64,000 nucleotides of DNA from positions 881,848 to 945,847 of the forward strand of contig NZ_VUOE01000002.1 in assembly GCF_008386635.1 (NCBI RefSeq), given 5' to 3'. Each line of letters opens with the position of its first letter. Position 1 is the stretch's first letter. The position numbers were made by a program, and so were the translations under genes. This DNA comes from Maribacter flavus. Lineage in GTDB: Bacteria; Bacteroidota; Bacteroidia; Flavobacteriales; Flavobacteriaceae. The notes beneath the pieces are model-generated. The model ran no database searches and had not been told where the DNA came from. It saw only the letters and a program-made list of their open reading frames with translations. Shown piece after piece: positions 44,996-54,322 of the stretch.

Positions 44996-46312
44996 ATGTC
45001 CAAAAAGAACGTCACTATTTTTTGGTTCCGAAGGGATTTACGGCTGGATGATAATGTAGGCTTTTTGGCTGCATTGAAGTCGGACCACAAAGTACTGCCC
45101 ATTTTCATTTTCGATACCCATATTCTTTCCAAACTGCCCGAAGACGATGCTAGGGTAACCTTCATTTTTGAAACCTTGCAGAAAATGAGGAAAGAACTAC
45201 AAGATGACTGGAACAGCTCATTGGCCATATATTCCGGAACGCCAAAATCGATTTTCGAGGAATTGATAGAGATGTACAATATTGGAAGCGTGTACACGAA
45301 TAGGGACTATGAGCCGTATGCGAGGGACCGTGATGGGGAAATCGAGGAGCTTTTGGCGAGCCAGGATATAGCCTTCAAGACCTTTAAGGACCAAGTTATT
45401 TTTGAGACCTCCGAAGTTATGAAGGACGATGGCGATCCTTACGTGGTGTATACGCCCTATAAGAACAAATGGAAGGAAACCTTTGACAAGGATAAACATC
45501 TGCAAATCCATTATACGAATAGTTATTTGGATAATCTAATCGAAAACACGAGGCTTCCCAACCTTACGTTGAGCGATTTAGGGTTTAAAAAATCGGACAT
45601 AGAGGTGCCGGATTTTACTGTCACCCCTACCCTAATCAATAATTACGAGGATACCCGAAACTATCCGGCAAAAGAAAATGGTACTTCTAGATTAGGACCG
45701 CATTTAAGGTTTGGAACGGCATCAATACGGAAAATGATGAAAAAGGCCATCAACGAGGATAATGAGGTTTTTTGGAGCGAATTGATTTGGCGCGAATTTT
45801 TTATGCAAATCCTTTGGCATTTTCCTCATACCAAAGACAAGGCCTTTAAACCAAAATATGACCGAATCGAATGGCGCAACAAGGAGGAAGAATTCGAGAA
45901 ATGGAAAAAGGGACAAACGGGTTATGCCCTTGTAGATGCCGGAATGCGTGAACTAAATTCGACCGGCTATATGCATAATCGGGTGCGAATGCTCGTCGCT
46001 AGTTTCCTGTGCAAACATTTATTGATCGATTGGCGCTGGGGAGAGGCCTATTTTGCCGAAAAGCTCTTGGATTATGACATGAGTGCCAACGTAGGCAACT
46101 GGCAGTGGGCGGCCGGTAGCGGTGTTGACGCGGCCCCGTATTTTAGGATATTCAATCCAATGACCCAAGTGGATAAATTCGACAAGCAAAAAGAGTATAT
46201 CAACAAATGGGTACCGGAATTACAGGAACTGAATTATCCAGATAAAATGGTAGATCATAAAATGGCCAGGGAGCGCTGCTTGGAAACCTATAAAGAGGCA
46301 CTTAACAATTGA
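44996..46312 (+). CDS. Cryptochrome/deoxyribodipyrimidine photolyase
   Basis: 438 residues, no gap to the SDR gene. N-terminal Rossmann domain (WFRRDLRLDDN near 11) for the antenna cofactor and C-terminal FAD domain: GTSRLGPHLRFGT, ELIWREFFMQILWHFP and NVGNWQWAAGSGVDAAPYFRIFNP, the last holding the FAD-binding and DNA-contact residues. Short for class I (usually 450-480). Repairs cyclobutane pyrimidine dimers with blue light; a cryptochrome role cannot be excluded. The operon order (SRPBCC, SDR, photolyase) suggests light-controlled expression. Confidence 0.92.
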   Translation: MSKKNVTIFWFRRDLRLDDNVGFLAALKSDHKVLPIFIFDTHILSKLPEDDARVTFIFETLQKMRKELQDDWNSSLAIYSGTPKSIFEELIEMYNIGSVYTNRDYEPYARDRDGEIEELLASQDIAFKTFKDQVIFETSEVMKDDGDPYVVYTPYKNKWKETFDKDKHLQIHYTNSYLDNLIENTRLPNLTLSDLGFKKSDIEVPDFTVTPTLINNYEDTRNYPAKENGTSRLGPHLRFGTASIRKMMKKAINEDNEVFWSELIWREFFMQILWHFPHTKDKAFKPKYDRIEWRNKEEEFEKWKKGQTGYALVDAGMRELNSTGYMHNRVRMLVASFLCKHLLIDWRWGEAYFAEKLLDYDMSANVGNWQWAAGSGVDAAPYFRIFNPMTQVDKFDKQKEYINKWVPELQELNYPDKMVDHKMARERCLETYKEALNN

Positions 46313-47371
46313 TTATCTTGAAAGCTGCTCAAATGTGGCTTCCAACTCCTGTTGTTCCGCCAATCTTCTTCTCAGGATATTGACATATTGCAGGGCCAGT
46401 CTAGTATCATAATCGGAATACGCAGCGGATGCAAACTCCAAGGCCCTTTCCAAATCACCATTGATTTCATTGATGATGGCCATATTGTAATGGGCCCTTC
46501 CGGCAATTTTGGATTTTCTGTTATCAAGTTCCGTAGCCCATAAATCGGCCGCTCCATCCCAATTGCCAGTTCTGGCCCTTCGCATCGCGATTTTAAAATT
46601 GTTGGTGCCGCGTACAAAATAATCCCGTGCTACTCGCACGTTAATAGGCCTTGTCAAGAGCGCGTAATCCATGCCAATGGTGTTACTTATTTGCAAAACG
46701 CCTTCCTTTCTTCCCGCTATGGCTTCAAACGCCTTTGCCGGATTGACGCCCTCTCCCACCGATGTAAGGAAGTCATTAAAAATATATTCGTCCAAAATTG
46801 TTTTTGTAACGGGATCGTAAACCCTCCAGCCATTTTCAATTAATGTATTTAAGGTTAACCTATGACCTGGAATCCCTATGTTAATACCTACGTTGTTAGG
46901 TACACTTACGTTGGTTAGTTCATAACTGGGCGTTGTATCCGTATCATAAAACTCCAAGGAAAATAAAATGTCCACCTCGTTCTCCTGACAAATTTGCGCT
47001 ACAAAATCCGTAGGCAAGGCAGCTGGAAAAACACCCAAACCTTTGCGCGATCCATCAACATCTTCGATTATCCTGACCACTTCAAATCTGCTGTCCCTCT
47101 TCAATGCATCCAGTAGCCCCTGAATGGCATATTCTGCGCCTTCTTTGTCCAAATCCTTTCCTTCAAGGGACAAGACCTTATCCAGTTTATCCAGTTTATT
47201 GTTTTCTTCCGATGGAATACTCCTGTTGAGGATACCAATCTTGGTCACATGGGCCGGAATGGCAATCCTTGGAGCCTGCGTCACTCCCATGGTCAATCTA
47301 TTGGTAGAACTACAGGAAACGTTCATTAGAATGATTCCGGCAATTAGGAATATGTTTAAAATGTTCTTCAT
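46313..47371 (-). CDS. DUF6340-type lipoprotein
   Basis: 352 residues with lipobox MNVSC (Cys20). Mature start RLTMGVTQAPRIAIPAHVTKIGILNRS is typical of DUF6340 proteins of Bacteroidota; the last ~80 residues are helical, TPR-like (RRARTGNWDGAADLWATE, NMAIINEINGDLERALEFA). Function unknown; likely an outer-membrane or surface lipoprotein. Its stop directly abuts the photolyase stop. Confidence 0.85.
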   Translation of the reverse strand: MKNILNIFLIAGIILMNVSCSSTNRLTMGVTQAPRIAIPAHVTKIGILNRSIPSEENNKLDKLDKVLSLEGKDLDKEGAEYAIQGLLDALKRDSRFEVVRIIEDVDGSRKGLGVFPAALPTDFVAQICQENEVDILFSLEFYDTDTTPSYELTNVSVPNNVGINIGIPGHRLTLNTLIENGWRVYDPVTKTILDEYIFNDFLTSVGEGVNPAKAFEAIAGRKEGVLQISNTIGMDYALLTRPINVRVARDYFVRGTNNFKIAMRRARTGNWDGAADLWATELDNRKSKIAGRAHYNMAIINEINGDLERALEFASAAYSDYDTRLALQYVNILRRRLAEQQELEATFEQLSR

Positions 47372-47629
47372 GCTATCGGATTTAAGGATATAATTGGTTG
47401 ATTTATAACGAAAAACTTTACTGTTAAGTATTTCAGGAAGTATGTAAAAAACGCCAAGAACTTAGAAGTCTTGGATTATCTGTTCTAAGAACATAAAAAT
47501 TTGAACAAGCCTATGGTGTAGGCGCTTCCTTCAGACCTTTTAAAACCTTATATTTACGCTACAATGAAATCATTCTTTCAATTTATATTTAGAAACACTA
47601 AATAATCCATACCAAGTAAACCGATAAAA

Positions 47630-49057
47630 ATGAAAAAATTCCTAGTACTAGCATGCTGCTTCGGTCTGATTAACGTTGTTCAGGGCCAAAAAATGAGCAA
47701 GGACAAAAAAGCGGTCATTGCTTCCGTTGAAAATCATAAGGAGCAACTTATCAAAATCAGCGACTCCATTTGGGCGTTGGCAGAAACAGCCTTTGAGGAG
47801 ACGGAATCTTCCCGAATCCTTGCTGACTATGCCGAAAAAAATGGACTGACTGTAACCCGGGGCGTTGCCAATATCCCCACTGCCTTTACGGCCACATACG
47901 GTTCCGGCAAACCGGTTATTAGTATTTTGGGTGAATTTGATGCCCTACCCGGAATCTCGCAAAAGGCGAGCCCGGAAAAATCGCCTTTAAAAGAAGGAGC
48001 GGCGGGCCACGGTTGCGGCCACAATATGTTCGGCACGGCAAGTTTAGGGGCCGCCATTGCCATAAAGGAATTAATGGAAGCTGGAAAAATACAGGGGACC
48101 GTCAAGTTTTTGGGCACACCAGCAGAAGAAAAGTATTTTGCCAAAGTGTGGATGGTTGAGGCCGGACTTTGGGACGATGTGGACGTTAATGTAAGCTGGC
48201 ATCCTTCCGCAGGTATTGAGGCCGATGTTCAAACAGGACTTTCCCTAATCGATTTCATCGTTGAGTTCTATGGACAGACTGCGCATGCATCCGCAGATCC
48301 CTGGAACGGTAAAAGTGCCTCCGATGCCCTAGAGCTGTATACCACCGGTATCAACTACTACAGGGAGCATATTTTGCCCACTTCACGTATTCACTATCAC
48401 ATACAGGATGGCGGACAGGTGGTAAATGTGGTTCCGGATTATGCGAAGCTTTGGGTAAGGGTTCGCGACCCAAAGAGGTCCAAAATGTTGCCTACCTATG
48501 AACGCGTAAAGGCCATGGCGGAAGGTGCTGCCATCATGGCGGATGTAGATTATAAAATTTCATTGGTCTCAGGTATTTATGAAACCTTGGTCAACAGGAC
48601 GGGTGGAGAAATCATGCAGTCCAATCTGGAGCTATTGGGCCCTATCACCTATACGGAAGAAGAGGAAGCTTTTGGAAGGGCCATCCAAAAAGCGACGGGA
48701 AAACCCGAAGTTGGAATGGACAGTAAGGTGTACCCGCTTAAGGAAACGGAAGAGAATCCCGGTGGCGGTTCCACAGATGTGGGCGACGTAAGTTGGAATG
48801 TACCCAACATTAATTTGGGAGTTACCGTAGCGCCAAAAGATACGCCCTGGCATTCTTGGGCCGTTGTGGCGTGCGGCGGTATGTCCATTGGCCATAAAGG
48901 AATGGTGCATGCGGCCAAAGCGATGGGTATGACCATGTTGGACCTTTTTGAAAACCCAAAAATGGTGGAGGCCGTGAAGGAAGAGTTCAAGACCAGAAAA
49001 GGAAATGAGGTGTACGAGCCCATGATCGATGGGCCACCACCTATTGGAAAAAATTAA
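47630..49057 (+). CDS. M20-family amidohydrolase (AbgB-like), exported
   Basis: 475 residues with signal peptide (ends NVVQGQ). Metal site of the M20 peptidase/amidohydrolase fold: GEFDALPGIS, AGHGCGHNMFG and GTPAEE with the catalytic Glu; dimerisation domain (~220-340, FYGQTAHASADPWNGKSA); GGGSTDVGDVSW near 390. Closest in pattern to p-aminobenzoyl-glutamate hydrolase subunit B. Acts on amide bonds of N-acylated amino acids or similar, in the periplasm. Followed by a small Lacal_2735-type gene. Confidence 0.9.
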   Translation: MKKFLVLACCFGLINVVQGQKMSKDKKAVIASVENHKEQLIKISDSIWALAETAFEETESSRILADYAEKNGLTVTRGVANIPTAFTATYGSGKPVISILGEFDALPGISQKASPEKSPLKEGAAGHGCGHNMFGTASLGAAIAIKELMEAGKIQGTVKFLGTPAEEKYFAKVWMVEAGLWDDVDVNVSWHPSAGIEADVQTGLSLIDFIVEFYGQTAHASADPWNGKSASDALELYTTGINYYREHILPTSRIHYHIQDGGQVVNVVPDYAKLWVRVRDPKRSKMLPTYERVKAMAEGAAIMADVDYKISLVSGIYETLVNRTGGEIMQSNLELLGPITYTEEEEAFGRAIQKATGKPEVGMDSKVYPLKETEENPGGGSTDVGDVSWNVPNINLGVTVAPKDTPWHSWAVVACGGMSIGHKGMVHAAKAMGMTMLDLFENPKMVEAVKEEFKTRKGNEVYEPMIDGPPPIGKN

Positions 49058-49075
49058 GAAAAAAATAAGATTGCT

Positions 49076-49240
49076 ATGTTCGGATTATTTAAAAGAAAAA
49101 CAGAAAAGGAAAAATTGACTGCAGAATATCAAAAGCTCATGAAAGAGGCTTTTGAACTATCGACCATTAACAGAAAAGCAAGTGATGAAAAATATGCAAA
49201 AGCGGACGAAATCCAGAAAAAACTGGATGCCTTGGAATGA
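49076..49240 (+). CDS. Lacal_2735-type small protein
   Basis: A 54-residue basic/acidic helical protein beginning MFGLFKRKTEKEKLTAEYQ, ATG 18 bases after the amidohydrolase stop. The pattern (MFGLFK..., LSTINRKASDEKYAKADEI, short amphipathic coil) is that of the Flavobacteriaceae Lacal_2735 family, known only as a conserved family of unknown function. It is too short for usual frame thresholds. No signal or membrane segment; probably cytoplasmic. Confidence 0.85.
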   Translation: MFGLFKRKTEKEKLTAEYQKLMKEAFELSTINRKASDEKYAKADEIQKKLDALE

Positions 49241-49259
49241 AGTTAAAAGACCAACATTG

Positions 49260-49706
49260 ATGGTTCTTTGTTTCTTTTTTCTTCAATATTCGCTAAAAGC
49301 CCAGGAAGAATCAGAAACGAACTTCGATTTTAAGTACGACCATTATTCGCTCATTGTGAAGGACTTGGAAAAAACGGGGAAATTCTATAAGAACATTCTA
49401 AAACTTAAGGAAATTCCCCATCCTTCAGCCACCTCCGGATTTCGTTGGTTCGTAATCCATGGGAACTCGCAATTGCATTTGATCGGAAAGGACAGCGTAC
49501 CTATGAAGCACAACAAAAGTGTCCATCTTTGTTTGGCCACACAGAAACTGGATGAATTTATTGCCCATTTGGAAGAAAAGAACGTTCCATACTCGGACTG
49601 GCCAGGTAAACCAAACGCCGTTACCCTGAGGGCCGATGGAGTCCGACAAATTTATGTGCAAGATCCTGAAAATAATTGGGTGGAAATCAATACGGCCGTT
49701 CATTAA
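49260..49706 (+). CDS. VOC (glyoxalase-like) family protein, exported
   Basis: 148 residues from ATG 49260, chosen because MVLCFFFLQYSLKAQ is a clear signal peptide and earlier in-frame ATGs (from 49152) fall inside the small Lacal_2735 gene. The mature protein is one vicinal-oxygen-chelate module pair: FKYDHYSLIVKDLEKTGKFYK at the start and VRQIYVQDPENNWVEI at the end, with His and Glu metal-type residues. Could be a dioxygenase, lyase or resistance protein; export is unusual for the family. Confidence 0.8.
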   Translation: MVLCFFFLQYSLKAQEESETNFDFKYDHYSLIVKDLEKTGKFYKNILKLKEIPHPSATSGFRWFVIHGNSQLHLIGKDSVPMKHNKSVHLCLATQKLDEFIAHLEEKNVPYSDWPGKPNAVTLRADGVRQIYVQDPENNWVEINTAVH

Positions 49707-49747
49707 AAAGTCATGCTCATCTTTTTAATGACCAAAACTGTTTTGGA

Positions 49748-50152
49748 TTGGAAATAAAAAGGATATCGCCCGAACACACTTGGACGATCAGGCATCAGGT
49801 TATGTGGCCCAAGCATCCAATCGAATTCGTAAAGCTGGAGAAAGATACCTCCGGAGCGCATTACGGAATTTTCGTTGAAGATAAATTGGTGAGCTGTATT
49901 TCCCTTTTTATAGCGGATGATTCGGCCCAATTTAGAAAGCTTGCAACATTACATGGATACCAAAAAAAAGGATATGCTTCGGCGCTTATCGACCATATAA
50001 TCGCCATTTGTCTTCTAAAAAAGGTACAAAAAATTTGGTGCAATGCCCGACTGGACAAAACCGACTTCTATGAAAATTTTGGACTGATAAAAACAAAAAA
50101 TAGCTTTTCAAAGGAAGGAGTATCCTACCTAGTGATGGAGCGAATTTTGTGA
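49748..50152 (+). CDS. GNAT-family N-acetyltransferase
   Basis: About 134 residues if started at TTG 49748 (MEIKRISPEHTWTIRHQVMWPKHP), which is where the conserved fold begins; an ATG at 49676 would add 24 residues and overlap the VOC gene. The acetyl-CoA site is QFRKLATLHGYQKKGYASALI with the Q/RxxGxG/A pattern (QKKGYA), and CNARLDKTDFYENFG is the last strand-helix. Substrate unknown. Confidence 0.82.
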   Translation: MEIKRISPEHTWTIRHQVMWPKHPIEFVKLEKDTSGAHYGIFVEDKLVSCISLFIADDSAQFRKLATLHGYQKKGYASALIDHIIAICLLKKVQKIWCNARLDKTDFYENFGLIKTKNSFSKEGVSYLVMERIL

Positions 50153-50206
50153 AGATAATCTGGTAGCGTAATTTTACGTAGCTATCTTGAACTAAAAATC
50201 CTTTTA

Positions 50207-51208
50207 ATGAGCAATACAATAATACGAAAGTTTCCTCTCGGTTTTCAATGGCAGACCCAGGACCCATTTTTGTTCTGTGTACACCACTTAGATCATTTTC
50301 CTGAAGGTACCCCAGATTTAGGTCCGAATCCAGAATTACTGAAAGGAAGACCTTTGGGCGGGGATTTTGATCCCCACCAGGACTGGCGTATGTATCATGG
50401 TCAAACCATTCCCGGATTCCCCGCACATCCACATGTTGGATTCGAGACGGTAACAGTTGTTAACCAAGGTTTTTGCGATCATTCCGACTCCTTAGGTGCA
50501 GCAGGAAGATTTGGCTTGGGCGACACTCAATGGATGACCGCAGGAAGCGGTGTGCAACATTGCGAAATGTTTCCGCTATTACATACCGATAAGGAAAACA
50601 CCTTGGAACTATTTCAAATTTGGTTGAACCTACCAAAAAAGTCCAAGTTTGCCGATCCCTATTTTAAGATGCTCTGGCATGAGGATATCCCTATAATAAT
50701 AACGGAAAAAGCTACGGTTACCGTAATTGCCGGGAACTTTAATGATATCACGGCACTTGCACCACCGCCGGATTCTTGGGCATCGGAGCCTGAAAATAAA
50801 GTAGCTATTTGGAGTATCGTTATTGAAGCCAACGGAGAAATCCGTCTTCCAAAGGCAGAGAAAGGCATTAACCGAAGTATTTATTTTTATGAAGGGGACG
50901 AAATTAGCATCGAGACCGAAACAATCCCCAAAAACTTTGGTATGGATGTGAATCCTGAAGCGGATATCAACCTAAAAGCAGGTTCAAAAGTTGCCAAGCT
51001 ATTGGTGCTGCAGGGGGCCCCTATCAACGAGCCCGTTGCTCAACAAGGTCCCTTTGTAATGACCACACAGGAAGAACTTCAAAAAGCTTTCTCACAGTTT
51101 AGATTGACCCAATTTGGTGGATGGCCATGGCCCTATCCCGATAATGTTCATGATGCCGAAAAAGGTAGGTTCGCGAAATATCCGGATGGAACTGTAATTG
51201 AAAAATAG
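50207..51208 (+). CDS. Pirin-family protein
   Basis: 333 residues, bicupin pirin. Metal ligands in the N-terminal cupin are HPHVGFETV (two His) and HCEMFPLLH / GSGVQHCEM with His and Glu, as in quercetinase-active pirins; C-terminal cupin ~180-290. Pirins are iron proteins reported as quercetin dioxygenases or regulators in bacteria. Single gene, convergent with murA at 10 bases. Confidence 0.9.
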   Translation: MSNTIIRKFPLGFQWQTQDPFLFCVHHLDHFPEGTPDLGPNPELLKGRPLGGDFDPHQDWRMYHGQTIPGFPAHPHVGFETVTVVNQGFCDHSDSLGAAGRFGLGDTQWMTAGSGVQHCEMFPLLHTDKENTLELFQIWLNLPKKSKFADPYFKMLWHEDIPIIITEKATVTVIAGNFNDITALAPPPDSWASEPENKVAIWSIVIEANGEIRLPKAEKGINRSIYFYEGDEISIETETIPKNFGMDVNPEADINLKAGSKVAKLLVLQGAPINEPVAQQGPFVMTTQEELQKAFSQFRLTQFGGWPWPYPDNVHDAEKGRFAKYPDGTVIEK

Positions 51209-51218
51209 TTATCTCCAA

Positions 51219-52526
51219 TTAAATCCTGTCTATTTTTGCCCCGATAGCTTTCAATCGTACATCGATATTCTCATAGCCCCTATCGATCTGTTCAATATTG
51301 TGGATAATAGAGGTACCCTTTGCGGATAAGGCAGCGATCAGTAAGGATACACCAGCACGTATATCTGGTGAGGTCATCGTGGTCGCTTTTAGGGTCGACT
51401 TGAAATTATGGCCCATGACGGCAGCACGATGCGGGTCGCAAAGAATTATCTTGGCACCCATATCCAATAGTTTGTCCACAAAGAACAGTCGGCTTTCGAA
51501 CATTTTTTGGTGAATGATGACTTCCCCTTTCGCCTGAGTGGCTACTACCAAAATAATACTAAGAAGGTCTGGAGTCAACCCGGGCCAAGGCGCATCGGCA
51601 ATGGTCAATATCGACCCATCAATGTAATTTTGAATTTCATATCCGTTGGTATGTTTCGGAATAAAGATATCATCTCCTCTCCGTTCCAATTGTATCCCCA
51701 GTTTTCTGAAAACCGTGGGTATTTGTCCCAAATCGTCCCAACTTACATTTTTTATGGTCAATTCACTTCGAGTCATGGCTGCCAAGCCGATCCAGCTTCC
51801 GATCTCGATCATATCGGGCAACATGGTATGTTCCGTTCCCCCCAAGGATTCCACACCATCAATGACCAACAAGTTGGACCCGACTCCCGAAATCTTGGCA
51901 CCCATCCGAATGAGCATTTTACACAACTGTTGTAAATAAGGCTCGCATGCCGCATTGTATATGGTGGTTTGACCTTTCGCCAATACCGCTGCCATTAGGA
52001 TGTTGGCGGTGCCGGTAACCGAAGCTTCATCAAGCAACATATAGGTACCTTTCAACTCTTTTGCCTCAACCCCATAGAAATATTCCTCCTTGTTATATCT
52101 AAACTTGGCACCGAGCTTTATGAAGCCTTCAAAATGGGTATCCAAACGCCTACGACCTATTTTATCCCCTCCAGGTTTTGGAATATATCCTTTTCCGAAC
52201 CGGGCCAATAATGGTCCAACCAACATAATGGAACCCCTAAGTCCTCGCCCGTCCTGTTTGAACTGATCGGATTGTAGATAATCTAAATTGATATCATCGG
52301 CCTTGAACGTGTAGGAACCCTTTCCTCTTTTCTGAATCTTTACACCAAGATCTTCCAAAAGGGATATCAGTTTGTTCACATCAACGATGTCCGGGATGTT
52401 GTTTATTGTAACTTTTTCCGATGTCAAAAGTACGGCACACAGAATTTGCAATGCCTCGTTCTTTGCACCTTGTGGCGTTATTTCACCGGAAAGTGAATGT
52501 CCGCCTTCAATCTTAAATGTTCCCAT
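51219..52526 (-). CDS. murA: UDP-N-acetylglucosamine 1-carboxyvinyltransferase, Asp variant
   Basis: Transfers enolpyruvate from PEP to UDP-GlcNAc, the first committed step of peptidoglycan synthesis. 435 residues, full length. NEALQILCA near 22 and GSIMLVGPLLARFG near 98 are MurA-type. The active-site loop reads PKPGGDKIGRRRLDTH: Asp121 stands where most MurA have the Cys (Cys115 in E. coli) that fosfomycin attacks. In other bacteria that natural change gives working enzyme and fosfomycin resistance. Downstream of the DUF4290 gene on the minus strand (15 bases), so probably one operon. Confidence 0.95.
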   Translation of the reverse strand: MGTFKIEGGHSLSGEITPQGAKNEALQILCAVLLTSEKVTINNIPDIVDVNKLISLLEDLGVKIQKRGKGSYTFKADDINLDYLQSDQFKQDGRGLRGSIMLVGPLLARFGKGYIPKPGGDKIGRRRLDTHFEGFIKLGAKFRYNKEEYFYGVEAKELKGTYMLLDEASVTGTANILMAAVLAKGQTTIYNAACEPYLQQLCKMLIRMGAKISGVGSNLLVIDGVESLGGTEHTMLPDMIEIGSWIGLAAMTRSELTIKNVSWDDLGQIPTVFRKLGIQLERRGDDIFIPKHTNGYEIQNYIDGSILTIADAPWPGLTPDLLSIILVVATQAKGEVIIHQKMFESRLFFVDKLLDMGAKIILCDPHRAAVMGHNFKSTLKATTMTSPDIRAGVSLLIAALSAKGTSIIHNIEQIDRGYENIDVRLKAIGAKIDRI

Positions 52527-52541
52527 CTAGGAAATGGAAGT

Positions 52542-53192
52542 TTAGTAGCGTTTTTTACCGCGATTATTGTTTCTATTCTTTTTACCGGAACTTGGCCTTG
52601 GGGTTTTGGCAACCTTGTTTTTAAGGAATTGTCCGCTATCGGTAAGATTTTCGCCTTTGGCGGCCAAATCTATTTCACCATTGCTCAGCTCGTACAAATG
52701 GTTGAAAATTGCGGTATCGTCCACAACTTCCTTGTTCCAGTTAAGATAGCATTTCTTCATATGATTGGCAATGGCATACTCCAGGCCGGAGCGCTTGTCA
52801 CCTTTTTCCCATTGTACGGCAACATCGATCATTCGCTTGATGTTGTTCCCGTAAAATCTGTATTTAGGATAGTTCTGGGGATATTCCAAAGGTTCTGGAC
52901 GCTTTTGTAACATCTCCTTAGAAGTTATTGGGAAAGGTGATTCCACGTCGAGTTTAAAGTCGGACATGATAAATAGCTGATCCCACAATTTGTGCTGAAA
53001 ATCAGGCACGTCGCGCAAGTGTGGCTGCAAGTTGCCCATAACGCTGATAATGGACTTTGCCACACGGTTACGTTCTGCATCATCTTTTATAGAAACGGCA
53101 TAGTCCACCATTTTTTGAAAATGCCTACCGTATTCAGGGATGATCAATTGGGGACGCTCTGTATTGTATTCGAGGTTGTTTACTAAATCCAA
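52542..53192 (-). CDS. DUF4290-domain protein
   Basis: 216 residues, cytoplasmic (no signal). Conserved pattern of DUF4290: LEYNTERPQLIIPEYGRHFQKMVDYA at the start and YPKYRFYGNNIKRMID in the middle; a very basic Lys/Arg/Asn-rich tail (GKKNRNNNRGKKRY) suggests nucleic-acid contact. Function unknown. Always next to murA in many Bacteroidota, as here, 15 bases upstream. Confidence 0.9.
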   Translation of the reverse strand: MDLVNNLEYNTERPQLIIPEYGRHFQKMVDYAVSIKDDAERNRVAKSIISVMGNLQPHLRDVPDFQHKLWDQLFIMSDFKLDVESPFPITSKEMLQKRPEPLEYPQNYPKYRFYGNNIKRMIDVAVQWEKGDKRSGLEYAIANHMKKCYLNWNKEVVDDTAIFNHLYELSNGEIDLAAKGENLTDSGQFLKNKVAKTPRPSSGKKNRNNNRGKKRY

Positions 53193-53386
53193 ATTGGAAA
53201 ATTTATCTTAAAAAATGTTTCGAAGAAGTCTTCTTTTTAACGTCTGCAAAGTAATAAAATTATGGCGGAAATACTATTTTACCACATAATCGGAATTTAA
53301 CTTATTGAAGTTTGCCCGAAATTCAAAGAATAATCCCTCACACTTGTATCTCCTTAAATACCCCTAGGAATTTGGAACCATTGATT

Positions 53387-53674
53387 TTAGAGGGAAATCA
53401 CTCCCTCTATAGCCCCTACTTCCCTATATTTCTCAATGACCTGGTCCGGATTCTTGAGGTTGACGGTAATCGAAATACTGGTGTACTTTCCGTTTTTGGA
53501 TTTTTTTGATTCGATGACGGCACCCATATTGTCAAAAATCTTGTGTATGCTATTGATTTTTTCCTGATCAGATAAAACAATGAATTTGTACAAGTAATTT
53601 GAGGGCCATGTGCTAGTCGCCGATAACTGTTCCCTTAATTTACTATAAAACGCATCAGAATTATTTTCTGCCAT
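53387..53674 (-). CDS. DUF493 (YbeD-like) protein
   Basis: 95 residues. FYSKLREQLSATSTWPSNYLYKFIV and the following strand pattern with NGKYTSISITVNLKNPDQVIEKYREV match the small DUF493/YbeD ferredoxin-like fold, thought to be an allosteric or regulatory domain. A TATCTTTG box (plus 53689-53696) lies just upstream of its start. Between it and the DUF4290 gene no other gene is seen. Confidence 0.87.
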   Translation of the reverse strand: MAENNSDAFYSKLREQLSATSTWPSNYLYKFIVLSDQEKINSIHKIFDNMGAVIESKKSKNGKYTSISITVNLKNPDQVIEKYREVGAIEGVISL

Positions 53675-53688
53675 TACATTATTTTTTA

Positions 53689-53696
53689 CAAAGATA
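53689..53696 (-). promoter_or_regulatory. -7 element for the DUF493 gene
   Basis: Minus-strand TATCTTTG fits TAnnTTTG about 15 bases before the start codon; no TTG box found at the usual distance. Confidence 0.4.
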
Positions 53697-53761
53697 CGGG
53701 TAAATGATTAGTTTTTTAAAACCTAGCGTTTGCGTAAATTTACAGGGTAAATCTACAGTAT

Positions 53762-54322
53762 TTGGACTTTAAGAGGATTGTGATAACCGGTGCCCCCGGC
53801 ACCGGAAAGACTTCGGTAATTAAATCTTTGGAAGATAGAGGATATTACTGCTTTCATGAAATCATTCGTACCATGACCCTGGAGGCCAAAAAATCGCAAA
53901 GGTCAGATTCGGTTTTGAGCAACCCTATTGACTTTGTGGACGATTCTTTGGCATTTAACCATACACTTTTAAAAGGTAGATTGGCACAGTTCCAAGAGGC
54001 CGGAAACCTAAAAAATGATGTACTTTTTTACGACCGGGGTACCCCCGATGTTTTGGCCTATATGGACTATTTTGGACAAGCATACGATGTGGAGTTCAAG
54101 GAGATTTGTAAGCAATATAGATATGACCAAGTGTTCATTCTCCCTCCTTGGGAAGAAATCTATGTACAGGACAATGAGCGATTGGAAAGCTATTCCCAGG
54201 CCGTAGACCTCCATATTCATCTGGAAGAGACCTACCGGTCTTTAGGTTACGACATCGAGGAAGTACCATTTGGAACTGTAGCGGAGCGTTTGGATTTTAT
54301 AGTGAAAAGGATAATCATATAA
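53762..54322 (+). CDS. AAA-family ATPase, P-loop kinase-like
   Basis: 186 residues from TTG 53762 (MDFKRIVITGAPGTGKTSVI). The Walker A GAPGTGKTS is at residue 9-17; DVLFYDRGTPDVLAYMDYFG is a Walker-B-like/lid region as in AAA_28 ATPases of unknown function found in Bacteroidota. Codes for a small soluble protein. The stop and the next gene's GTG start are adjacent (no gap), so it is translated with recQ. Confidence 0.83.
   Translation: MDFKRIVITGAPGTGKTSVIKSLEDRGYYCFHEIIRTMTLEAKKSQRSDSVLSNPIDFVDDSLAFNHTLLKGRLAQFQEAGNLKNDVLFYDRGTPDVLAYMDYFGQAYDVEFKEICKQYRYDQVFILPPWEEIYVQDNERLESYSQAVDLHIHLEETYRSLGYDIEEVPFGTVAERLDFIVKRIII

Noticed and set aside
49152-49259. Longer start for the VOC protein
   Set aside because: Would run through most of the Lacal_2735-type gene in another frame and places the signal peptide internally.
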